Assembly (NCBI GenBank): GCA_002482845.1
Contig: DLGT01000172.1
Location: 54,985 to 118,984, forward strand
Direction of reading: 5' to 3'
Length of the DNA: 64,000 nucleotides
DNA from: Saprospiraceae bacterium UBA7687
GTDB lineage: Bacteria; Bacteroidota; Bacteroidia; Chitinophagales; Saprospiraceae
Notes under the pieces: generated by a model
The model's database searches: none
What the model was told of the DNA's origin: nothing
The model's input: only the letters and a program-made list of their open reading frames with translations
Program-made: the position numbers and the translations under genes
Part shown: in pieces, positions 25,600 to 33,115 of the stretch
Numbering within the stretch: position 1 is the stretch's first letter
Layout: the number at the start of each line of letters is the position of its first letter

Positions 25600-26046
25600 A
25601 TGAACATTCTAAACCCTATTTCTAGTATCATGACGCACAATCCTATTACCATTGGCGCGCGTGAAAGTTTGGCTGTGGCTGCAAAATTATTTGAGAATAA
25701 TCGAATTCATCATCTACCTGTTTTGGCAGATGGAGGTCTTGTTGGTATGATAAGTAAGTCTGATTTTCAATTGTTTAAGAGAGGATTTACTAATAACGAG
25801 AATGAAAAGATGGAAGAAGAAGTCAGAATGAACAATTATCTTGCAAAAGATATTATGACCACTAAACTTGCAAAACTTGATCCAGATGATAAAATTAATG
25901 TGGCTCTTGAAGTATTCAAAGAAAATTTATTTCATGCTATTCCTATCGTAGATGATGGACATTTAGTGGGCATCGTGACTACTTATGATATCATAAAACG
26001 ATTAGCTGTAGACAATGAAAGTCATGCAAGCTATGATAATTTGTAA
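25600..26046 (+). CDS. CBS-domain-pair protein
   Basis: This 148-aa stand-alone Bateman module has CBS1 at about residues 8-62 (ISSIMTHNPITIGARESLAV ... HHLPVLADGGLVGMISKSDF). CBS2 follows at about 83-136 (AKDIMTTKLAKLDPDDKINV ... FHAIPIVDDGHLVGIVTTYDI). The linker between them is rich in Asn, Glu and Met. It is closest in design to the CBS protein at 8603. It is divergent from the kinase operon across the 18-bp FNR-like palindrome and precedes a universal stress protein gene. This suggests a stress or oxygen-limited regulon in which CBS proteins sense energy charge, but that is inference from context. Confidence 0.92.
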   Translation: MNILNPISSIMTHNPITIGARESLAVAAKLFENNRIHHLPVLADGGLVGMISKSDFQLFKRGFTNNENEKMEEEVRMNNYLAKDIMTTKLAKLDPDDKINVALEVFKENLFHAIPIVDDGHLVGIVTTYDIIKRLAVDNESHASYDNL

Positions 26047-26274
26047 TCAATGATTGTATTCATGCCATGAAGATTCTTAATTTAATTTTCACTTAAATTA
26101 AAATTTTGTTACCTGAATGGTTAAAGTGATTATATCTTTTAAGTTTGTTTGGTATTTAATAAAAGTGTTTTTTTTTTTTTGTAATAATTAGAAGTCAAAT
26201 ATATTTAGAACGTGACTTTTTTCTTCTAAAAATATTTAAAAATGTTGATGTTTCAAAACTAAATTGTCTGTTTT

Positions 26275-27381
26275 ATGGTTGATATTAAAATATATGGCAC
26301 AGAGACCCCAAGTTACCAGTTGGCAAAGTCTAAGCTAATGGACACCCTTGAACATGCTAAAATAGCATATTCGATGGAAGAGATTCATGAAATCAGCCAA
26401 TTCATAAAGGACAGGGTGATTTCGGTGCCAGCTATCAAAGTCAATGATAAACATTTGTTTGAACTAAAAACAAATGGTAGTTATAATCAATCCCTTCGCG
26501 AAACCATTCAATCAATATTAAAGATGGAACAATACGGTAATTTAACAAAAATAGTGGTGCCTACAGATTTTTCTGATGCATCATTCAATGCCTACAATTA
26601 TGCTAATTATTTAGCAAAACAATGTGAGGGTATTCTTATGCTTACGCACATTTACTTTCCTACATCTACTGATGTAAACAATTTTGCTATGGTCAATCCC
26701 GAAGTGGAAGCAATCCATAGACAGAAATTAGAAAGTTTTGTCAAGTCTGTCAATCAGGATTGGATAGGTACTTTTGTCACCGAACCTATCATGGAAGGTG
26801 TATTTAAAGTTGGATTTCCGAAAGCTGAATTAGTGGAGATGTCAAAAGAAAAAAACACTATCATGGTGATGGGTACAACGGGTGCTGGAGATTTATTCAA
26901 AAAAATATTTGGTTCATTGTCTTTGGACTTGGTAGAAAATGCTCATTGTCCATTGTTTTTAGTGCCACCTGACGCCGTGTATGTAAAAAATAATGAAGTT
27001 GTTTACCTTTCAGAAGATCTTAAAAAAGATTCTCTACATTTGTTATATGTAGGTAAGTTATGCCAGAAACTGAATTGTATGCTCAAGCTTATCCATTTTA
27101 GAAAAGACAATGATGAGCCTTATAACGTTTCAGATGCAATAGGATTATTGGAGAGTTATTATCCTGATCTTAAATATCATATAGAAATCAATGATACCGA
27201 TAACGTTTTTGATAGTTTGACAAAATTATTTGAAAATCCAAATTATCAACTTTTGGCGATGTCCACACAGCACAGAAATATTTTCCAAAGTTTATTTCAT
27301 AGAAGTGTTGCGGAATTTGCAGCCCAACACGTTAAGACACCACTTCTAGTCTTAAGTGATTATGCAGAGGCCATGGAGTAA
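26275..27381 (+). CDS. Tandem universal stress protein with thioredoxin-like N-terminal domain
   Basis: The 368-aa protein is longer than a standard two-domain UspE. Residues 1-85 (VDIKIYGTETPSYQLAKSKL ... SVPAIKVNDKHLFELK) look like a small thioredoxin or glutaredoxin fold with cis-Pro motif VPAI, but without the CxxC active site. Residues 90-230 form a Usp domain (LTKIVVPTDFSDASFNAYNY to HCPLFLVPPDA) with the ATP-binding signature MGTTGAGDLFKKIFGSLS, a G-x2-G-x9-G-S type motif. Residues 235-368 form a degenerate second Usp domain that ends HVKTPLLVLSDYAE. Such proteins respond to low oxygen, starvation or stress. It follows the CBS gene on the same strand with a 228-base gap that contains a T13 tract. 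Confidence 0.88.
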   Translation: MVDIKIYGTETPSYQLAKSKLMDTLEHAKIAYSMEEIHEISQFIKDRVISVPAIKVNDKHLFELKTNGSYNQSLRETIQSILKMEQYGNLTKIVVPTDFSDASFNAYNYANYLAKQCEGILMLTHIYFPTSTDVNNFAMVNPEVEAIHRQKLESFVKSVNQDWIGTFVTEPIMEGVFKVGFPKAELVEMSKEKNTIMVMGTTGAGDLFKKIFGSLSLDLVENAHCPLFLVPPDAVYVKNNEVVYLSEDLKKDSLHLLYVGKLCQKLNCMLKLIHFRKDNDEPYNVSDAIGLLESYYPDLKYHIEINDTDNVFDSLTKLFENPNYQLLAMSTQHRNIFQSLFHRSVAEFAAQHVKTPLLVLSDYAEAME

Positions 27382-27412
27382 AATAAAATCTTAACTTAGT
27401 GTATGAAATGAC

Positions 27413-27420
27413 TACTTTTG
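27413..27420 (+). promoter_or_regulatory. -7 box (TACTTTTG) before the LOG-family gene
   Basis: TACTTTTG matches TAnnTTTG and lies 22 bp before the ATG at 27442, so the leader is very short. No clear -33 TTG is present at the usual distance. Confidence 0.45.
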
Positions 27421-27441
27421 CAGGACTAAATCACTAAAGTC

Positions 27442-28161
27442 ATGCCAGTCAATAGAGTCATTAATGCCAATGAGCAATTCCTTTCCGGACCGAATAGTCG
27501 TGGAAAGGAATTTTTATTTATATTCAAAGTGTTTTTTCAGTTTTTTAAAGGATTTAGAAAACTACACTTTGTCGGTCCATGCATTACAGTTTTTGGCTCA
27601 GCACGTTTTAAAGAAGATAATATTTACTACAAACAAGCATATCAAGCAGGAAAATCATTGGCAGAATTGGGATTGTCTGTGATGACAGGTGGTGGACCAG
27701 GAATCATGGAAGCGGCTAATAGAGGTGCTTTCGAAGCTGGTGGAGAATCTATAGGTTGTACCATAAAGTTACCCAAAGAGCAATACAATAATCCCTACAT
27801 GACCAAATTTGTTCGATTTGATTATTTTTTTATTAGGAAGGTGCTACTGACTAAGTATTCATATGGATTTATTGTGATGCCTGGCGGATTTGGTACGTTG
27901 GATGAATTATTTGAAACTTTGACTTTAATACAAACTAGGACGTTACATAATTTTCCTGTGGTCGTTATGGGGACAGATTATTATCGAGATGTCATAGAGT
28001 TATTACCCAAAATGATTCAAGATAAGACTATATCGCCGGATGATTTGCACCTTATAAAATTTACTGATGATGTAGATGAAGCTATTGACCACATCAGAAC
28101 CTATATAGACAAGAATTATAAAGTTAGATATAAAGCATCTTGGATTTTGGGCGAGAGGTAG
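27442..28161 (+). CDS. LOG family protein (TIGR00730 type)
   Basis: The 239-aa protein belongs to the lysine-decarboxylase-like LOG family. Plant and bacterial LOG enzymes release cytokinin bases from nucleotides by phosphoribohydrolase action, and other members are nucleotide N-glycosidases of unknown role. Signatures are CITVFGSARFKED, SVMTGGGPGIMEAANRGAFE (about residues 76-95) and the catalytic PGGFGTLDELFE at about 154-165. The Arg and Glu residues of the active site are present. The name lysine decarboxylase used in older databases is wrong for this fold. The first 40 residues (NRVINANEQFLSGPNSRGKE) form an extension found in bacterial homologues of this length. It seems to be transcribed alone. 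Confidence 0.93.
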   Translation: MPVNRVINANEQFLSGPNSRGKEFLFIFKVFFQFFKGFRKLHFVGPCITVFGSARFKEDNIYYKQAYQAGKSLAELGLSVMTGGGPGIMEAANRGAFEAGGESIGCTIKLPKEQYNNPYMTKFVRFDYFFIRKVLLTKYSYGFIVMPGGFGTLDELFETLTLIQTRTLHNFPVVVMGTDYYRDVIELLPKMIQDKTISPDDLHLIKFTDDVDEAIDHIRTYIDKNYKVRYKASWILGER

Positions 28162-28329
28162 CTGTAAGTTATTAACATCAAAATATGATAAGTTATTTTT
28201 TGTACTTTCAAAAATATGATTAAATTTGTTAGATGAAATTCTGTTTGGTTAAAATGGCTTAATAATTTACGCATATTTGAATCAAAATTATAATATGAAA
28301 TGTCCTAAACGGACCTATAAAGCATTAAT

Positions 28330-29475
28330 ATGAAAAAAATAATTTTACTTTTACTTCTTCTCTGGAATAATAGTTTAATTGGAGAAAATATAATTTCTTT
28401 TCCTATTATTTTAACAGGGTCTACGAATCTTGGTCAAAATATGCAGGTCCAGTTTACAGTTAATAAACTTACCATATGCGATACCTATTCTATTGATTAT
28501 GACATCAATTATTTTTCAAAATCAATCACCATCACAGTCGATTATAATTATATCTCATCTTGTAGCGAAGCAAGCTTTGGTTCAATTGAAAATGTCTCTA
28601 AATTGGTACTATTGACAGGTATTTATAATGTAACCTTAGAATTGAAGGTTTTATCTAACCCAAATCTCAATGAAAATTACCAATTGGGCAGTTTATATGT
28701 CCAAGCACCATCATTCGGAAACTGTTTTGATCAATTTATCCCATTAGTTTTTGATCTTTGTCCCATAGTCTTTAATAATGTTTGCGCTTGTGATGGACAA
28801 ACATATTTAAATGAATGTGAATCATACTTTAAAGAAAAAAAAGGACTTTTTTTAAATGGAAATTGTATGAACTACTTAGATTTTAATGATCAGCCATATG
28901 AATGTAAACAATATGATAGTTCATTAAATAAGAAATTTTTTGAAACATATAGTTGTTTACCAAATGAGTTTAAAGGTGAAGAAATGTATTTTAAATATAC
29001 ACAAAATGAAAAAAAAGATTTGGATATTCGGTTCATTGCTTCATCCGCAAACGTAAAATTGTTTTTGGTAAAACTAGAAAATAATAGTTTAGTTTGTTTG
29101 GCTAATTCTGTGGGAGATTCTCTAGTATTCAACCAATTGGAAAAAGGAGACTATTATATCATTTCTGATAAACTCGAACAAGGAAATTATTCGGTCAAAT
29201 TTTGTACCCAAACTTCTTCCGTCATTAATACAAGTGCATTGATAAAAGCAAGTCTTTTTCCCAATCCAACCAATGGCAATTTATGGATTCACAATGCATC
29301 CAAACTTATTGAAAAGGTAGAAATCATGGATAAAGTAGGTGTATTAGTCCTTTCTAAGATTATTAATAGTTATGTAGATCAATTAGTAGTTGATGGTCTA
29401 GCAGGGATCTATATAGTAAAAATATGGTATAAAGATGGGGCTTCCGAATATCAGAAAATCATTTGTCAAAACTAA
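28330..29475 (+). CDS. Secreted protein with Kazal-like domain and T9SS sorting domain
   Basis: The 381-aa protein starts with a signal peptide (MKKIILLLLLLWNNSLIG). A beta-rich region spans residues 20-140. At residues 144-179 is a Kazal-type motif: C-x7-C-A-C-D-G-Q-T-Y-x3-C-E-S-Y ... C, with VCACDGQTYLNECESYF clearly readable. Kazal modules inhibit serine proteases in eukaryotes; in Bacteroidota they occur in secreted proteins with no tested role. A pre-peptidase-like beta domain (residues 185-295) follows, and the C-terminal 80 residues (SLFPNPTNGNLWIHNASKL to YQKIICQN) are a type A T9SS sorting domain, so the protein is secreted through the type IX system and probably anchored to the cell surface. 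Confidence 0.9.
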   Translation: MKKIILLLLLLWNNSLIGENIISFPIILTGSTNLGQNMQVQFTVNKLTICDTYSIDYDINYFSKSITITVDYNYISSCSEASFGSIENVSKLVLLTGIYNVTLELKVLSNPNLNENYQLGSLYVQAPSFGNCFDQFIPLVFDLCPIVFNNVCACDGQTYLNECESYFKEKKGLFLNGNCMNYLDFNDQPYECKQYDSSLNKKFFETYSCLPNEFKGEEMYFKYTQNEKKDLDIRFIASSANVKLFLVKLENNSLVCLANSVGDSLVFNQLEKGDYYIISDKLEQGNYSVKFCTQTSSVINTSALIKASLFPNPTNGNLWIHNASKLIEKVEIMDKVGVLVLSKIINSYVDQLVVDGLAGIYIVKIWYKDGASEYQKIICQN

Positions 29476-29520
29476 ATTAAGTACTTCAGACAAATCTTAA
29501 AAGTGGGATATCGTCAAAGT

Positions 29521-30819
29521 TTAAATAACCTCAGCGACCACAAAAATACTACCACCTACATAAATCAAATCTTGGTCAGAGGCTACACTTTTGGCAGCTG
29601 CTAAGGCTTTTCTTACACTTGTATATGCTTTGCCACGTAAGCCTGAAAGCGATGCTGTCTCTTGAAGAGATTTTGCGTCAAGGCCTCGTGGGATATTTGC
29701 TTTGGCAAAATAGTAAGTTGCATTTTTTGGGAAAATATCTAAGACTTTACTTACATCTTTATCATTAACAAAACCTAATACAATATGCAATTTGTCATAT
29801 TGTAAATGGGCAAGTTCTTCCAATATGATTTTTAATCCACCTTCGTTATGTGCGCTATCGGCTATGATAAGTGGCTTATTTGCAAGTATTTGCCACCTAC
29901 CCATATACTTCGTTTTAGATTTTAAGGTAGGAAAAAAGTCAATTATTTTGGAAGTGTCGATGTCTATTTTGGTACTTAGAAAGTACAAAGCATACAAAGC
30001 AGTAATGATGTTTTTTTCTTGAAAAGGTCCATATAAATCAGTCGTCAATTTGTTTATCCAAGTTTTACCTTCTATATTTACATCATAAGTTTTAAATCCT
30101 TGGGCATCACTATTTATTAAGTTAATACTCAGGTGATCTTCAGCAAAAAATATTGGACTTTTCATATTAGAGGCTTTTTTAATAAAGACTTGTTCAATGT
30201 CTTTTTGTCTTTCACCGATGATGATAGGAATATTTGATTTAATAATGCCTGCTTTTTCTCCTGCTATAGCTTCTAGCGTATCTCCGAGCATATTTTGATG
30301 ATCAAAGCTGATATTAGTGATGACCGAAAGCAAGGGTGAAATCACATTGGTGGAGTCAAGTCGACCACCAAGTCCTGTCTCAATAATGGCATAATCTACC
30401 TTCTGATCTTTAAAATAAAGAAAGGCAAGTGCAACCGTCATCTCAAAAAATGAAGGTTTAATTTCTTCTAAATCATTTTTGTATGTATTAATGAATTTTA
30501 GTATATATGAACTTGAAATGTATTTCCCATTTATTTTTATACGCTCCCTAAAATCTTTATAATGTGGAGAAGTGTAAACGCCAACTTTGTAACCCTGTGC
30601 TTGAAGACCGGCAGCTATGATATGTGTGGTGGTGCCTTTCCCGTTTGTACCTGCTATGTGAATGGTTTTAATATCGTCTTGTGGATTTCCTGCTTTTTCA
30701 CATAGAGCAATTGTATTTGTCAGGTCTTTTTTATAAGCAGATGGACCTTGTCTTTGGAACATGGGCAATTGCGCATACATATATTCCAATGCTTGCTTAT
30801 AAGTTTTGATGTTTTGCAT
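29521..30819 (-). CDS. folC: Bifunctional folylpolyglutamate/dihydrofolate synthase
   Basis: FolC adds glutamate to dihydropteroate and then elongates folates with glutamate, an ATP-dependent Mur-ligase-type reaction. The 432-aa length is normal. Motifs in order are the P-loop IHIAGTNGKGTTTHIIAAGL at about residues 48-67 and the omega-loop region YTSPHYKDFRERIKING. These are followed by IIETGLGGRLDSTNVI, the His-containing NISFDHQNMLGDTLEAIAGEKAGIIK and IADSAHNEGGLKIIL. The C-terminal domain ends with LIYVGGSIFVVAEVI. All catalytic residues expected for the family are there. It is convergent with the Kazal-domain gene (45-bp gap). No other folate gene is in the window. Confidence 0.97.
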   Translation of the reverse strand: MQNIKTYKQALEYMYAQLPMFQRQGPSAYKKDLTNTIALCEKAGNPQDDIKTIHIAGTNGKGTTTHIIAAGLQAQGYKVGVYTSPHYKDFRERIKINGKYISSSYILKFINTYKNDLEEIKPSFFEMTVALAFLYFKDQKVDYAIIETGLGGRLDSTNVISPLLSVITNISFDHQNMLGDTLEAIAGEKAGIIKSNIPIIIGERQKDIEQVFIKKASNMKSPIFFAEDHLSINLINSDAQGFKTYDVNIEGKTWINKLTTDLYGPFQEKNIITALYALYFLSTKIDIDTSKIIDFFPTLKSKTKYMGRWQILANKPLIIADSAHNEGGLKIILEELAHLQYDKLHIVLGFVNDKDVSKVLDIFPKNATYYFAKANIPRGLDAKSLQETASLSGLRGKAYTSVRKALAAAKSVASDQDLIYVGGSIFVVAEVI

Positions 30820-30918
30820 GACTAGATCTATAAAAGTTTATTAGATTAGAACACAAAAGAATGAAAATTAGTTGGATTGTGGTAGTATCTAAGTTGGAAT
30901 TTTGGGTAGGGTAGGTAT

Positions 30919-30960
30919 AAAAAAAAATGAGACCGGTCTAATTCCCCTTGAACCGGTCTC
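30919..30960 (-). terminator. Orphan rho-independent terminator, minus strand
   Basis: GAGACCGGT and ACCGGTCTC (9-bp perfect arms) enclose a 14-base loop. On the minus strand the hairpin is followed by nine T residues. The nearest minus gene upstream ends at 31401, about 440 bp away. A transcript of its own starting in 30961-31400 is possible: a 59-codon minus frame (MNFIQLDLSIITFWHGIG...) lies there but runs through the hairpin, so I do not call it. Confidence 0.75.
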
Positions 30961-31339
30961 GAGTAACAATTTGCTTAAGTATTCCTTAAATAAATCTGAA
31001 CTTCTATCCTTAGTTCCAATACCGTGCCAAAAAGTAATAATTGATAAATCTAATTGGATAAAATTCATATTATTATTTATAATAACTTATAAAGTATCAT
31101 TTTACAATAAGATATAATGGATTTATTCTCATATATAATTAATAAAAATATAAAGTTATTTTTTGAAAGTTATCTTCTTGAACTAATTATGTACCGTAAT
31201 CTTAGTTTTTTGCTGAATAAAAGGAGTAGTTGCCCCTTCAAGAAAAGTATCCCTAGTATCTTTTAATCCTTGCAATTAGTCTTTTTCAGTTCCAGTATAT
31301 CATCAAATGATGCTAGAAAGCAAACATTCCCTTCTAAAT

Positions 31340-31405
31340 CTCAACCTAAACCTTGGTCTTAACCTAAGCCTTAACCTTAATCTTAACCAAAGTCTTAACC
31401 TTAAT
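31340..31405. repeat. Degenerate hexamer array (CTTAAC)n at the 3' end of a gene
   Basis: Eleven consecutive 6-bp units (CTCAAC, CTAAAC, CTTGGT, CTTAAC, CTAAGC, CTTAAC, CTTAAT and so on) run without indel up to and over the stop codon of the minus-strand gene at 31401. On the minus strand the repeat is GTTAAG. It is telomere-like in look only; the chromosome context gives no reason to think of an end. The rest of the 30820-31400 gap is AT-rich and holds only the orphan terminator. Confidence 0.8.
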
Positions 31406-31871
31406 TCAACTGATCAATGGTGTCGATGATGGATTTACAAGCTACAAAGATGATTTCACCACCTACGGTTGTGACAACGCTTTCTTCATCTATCTGTATA
31501 CTATCTTCTACCAAAGCAAGTAAATCTTCTTGTTGATAACCTTCAAAAAACTTATCTAGCACTTTGGCAAAGTTTTTATTATTAGATTCATTAAAGGCAT
31601 CCCAATTTTCTTCTTCCCACTTTTCTAGGGTTTTTCCTGTGATGAGGGGAACTTTTTTGATGCTTGTTTTACAACTTATATAAATAATACATGATAAATA
31701 TTCAAGCAGCGCCATTTCTTCTTTGGTGAGCAAGCTGTAGTTTTCTTGATCTAGAAATGCATTTAGATCTTTTTGTTCATGCACTAAAATGGCAAAATCG
31801 TTCATGTAACTTTCCTCAGTTTCATATTTCTCAATGAGGGAATCAATGACGCTTTCTGTGATAAATATCAT
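31401..31871 (-). CDS. Hypothetical acidic protein, 156 aa
   Basis: I do not recognise this protein. It is strongly acidic, without signal peptide or transmembrane helix. The N-terminal half is helical (VIDSLIEKYETEESYMNDFAILVHEQKDLNAFL, then KEEMALLEYLSCIIYISC). A WEEENWDAFNESNNKNFAKV segment lies in the middle and a hydrophobic helix (GGEIIFVACKSIIDTI) at the end. It resembles small conserved proteins that precede fatty-acid or housekeeping genes in this phylum, but I cannot name a family. It is divergent from the ketoacyl synthase gene, with 92 bp between starts, so the two may share control. Its last codons run into the degenerate hexamer array. Confidence 0.75.
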   Translation of the reverse strand: MIFITESVIDSLIEKYETEESYMNDFAILVHEQKDLNAFLDQENYSLLTKEEMALLEYLSCIIYISCKTSIKKVPLITGKTLEKWEEENWDAFNESNNKNFAKVLDKFFEGYQQEDLLALVEDSIQIDEESVVTTVGGEIIFVACKSIIDTIDQLN

Positions 31872-31963
31872 ATATCTGTAAATTTATGAGCTTTGTAATC
31901 ACAAAAGTATGATATTTAGGTTACATTTGGCCCTATTATAGTATAATTAAAAATCAGCTTCGT

Positions 31964-33031
31964 ATGTCTAAAACAGTGATCATCGGTTCGGGAGCTTACA
32001 TTCCAGAAGAAATAAAAACAAATAGAGACTTTACTATACATACCTTTTATGGTGAGGATCATTTACCTATACAAACACCACCAACTGAAATCACAGATAA
32101 ATTTCAACAAATAACAGGCATAGAAGAACGTCGTTACGCATCATTAGAACAAACATCATCGGACCTTGCTTATATAGCGGCACAGAAAGCCATACAAGAT
32201 TCAGGCATTGATCCGGAGACATTAGACCAGATTATTTTTGCCCACAACTATGGAGATGTTACCAAACATCATATACAGACAGATGCTGTTCCATCGTTAG
32301 CATCGAGACTCAAACAAAAATTGGGTATTCGCAATCCTTATTGTGTCGCTTATGACATCCTTTTTGGTTGTCCAGGTTGGTTGCAGGGTGTGATACATTC
32401 CGATGCTTTTTTTAAGGCAGGTATTGCAAAGAGGATATTGGTCGTAGGAAGTGAGACCCTTTCTAGAGTCATCGATCCATATGATAGAGATAGTATGATC
32501 TTTAGTGATGGAGCAGGCGCCACAGTATTGGAGTATAAAGATTCAGGTGAAACAGGTATATTGTCTAGCAGTGTACAGTCACATTGTGTAGATGAAGCGA
32601 GTTATATCAATTTTGGTAAGTCATACTTTCCAGATTCAGATCCGCGTGTGCGTTATATCAAAATGAAAGGCAGAAAGGTGTATGAATATGCCATCAAAAA
32701 TGTACCTGCTGCTATGAAAGACTGCTTGGATAAAGCAGGTGTAGATATAAAAGACGTAAAAAAAGTATTTATCCATCAAGCAAATGAAAAAATGGATGAA
32801 GGTATCATTCGCACCTTATTTAAATTATACGGACTCAAAGATATTCCTGATCATATCATGCCTATGAGTATACATAAGCTAGGTAATAGTTCTGTAGCTA
32901 CCATTCCCACATTGTATGACTTAGTTATTCATGATAAAATGCCTGACCACAAACTTGCACAGGGTGATATCATCCTTTTTGCATCTGTTGGTGCGGGGAT
33001 GAATATAAATGCTGTTTGTTATAGGGTTTGA
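31964..33031 (+). CDS. 3-oxoacyl-ACP synthase III family protein (FabH-like)
   Basis: The 355-aa condensing enzyme has the thiolase fold with catalytic Cys in DILFGCPGWLQGVIHSDAF at about residue 130. The catalytic His is in VFIHQANEKMDEGI at about 269 and the Asn in KLGNSSVATIPTLYDLV at about 309, the Cys-His-Asn triad of KASIII. It is longer than typical FabH (about 320) and has diverged around the acyl pocket. It may therefore be one of the extra FabH-like enzymes of Bacteroidota that start branched or unusual chains. No other fab gene or ACP lies nearby. The divergent partner is an acidic hypothetical protein. Confidence 0.92.
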   Translation: MSKTVIIGSGAYIPEEIKTNRDFTIHTFYGEDHLPIQTPPTEITDKFQQITGIEERRYASLEQTSSDLAYIAAQKAIQDSGIDPETLDQIIFAHNYGDVTKHHIQTDAVPSLASRLKQKLGIRNPYCVAYDILFGCPGWLQGVIHSDAFFKAGIAKRILVVGSETLSRVIDPYDRDSMIFSDGAGATVLEYKDSGETGILSSSVQSHCVDEASYINFGKSYFPDSDPRVRYIKMKGRKVYEYAIKNVPAAMKDCLDKAGVDIKDVKKVFIHQANEKMDEGIIRTLFKLYGLKDIPDHIMPMSIHKLGNSSVATIPTLYDLVIHDKMPDHKLAQGDIILFASVGAGMNINAVCYRV

Positions 33032-33115
33032 CAATTATTTTGAAAAAAGTAAGATCTTTTTCCATTCAATTATAGAATTTTACTGACTTTTACGTCAAAG
33101 TAAGATTTCCAACCT

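Noticed and set aside
26191..26218. Crp/Fnr site AAGTCA ... TGACTT before the universal stress protein gene
   Set aside because: The arms are 16 bp apart, too far for a Crp/Fnr operator.
30902..31117. Plus-strand frame of 71 codons
   Set aside because: It runs across the terminator hairpin and has no promoter or domain.
31340..31405. Telomere or chromosome end
   Set aside because: Only 11 degenerate hexamers, inside normal gene context with genes on both sides.
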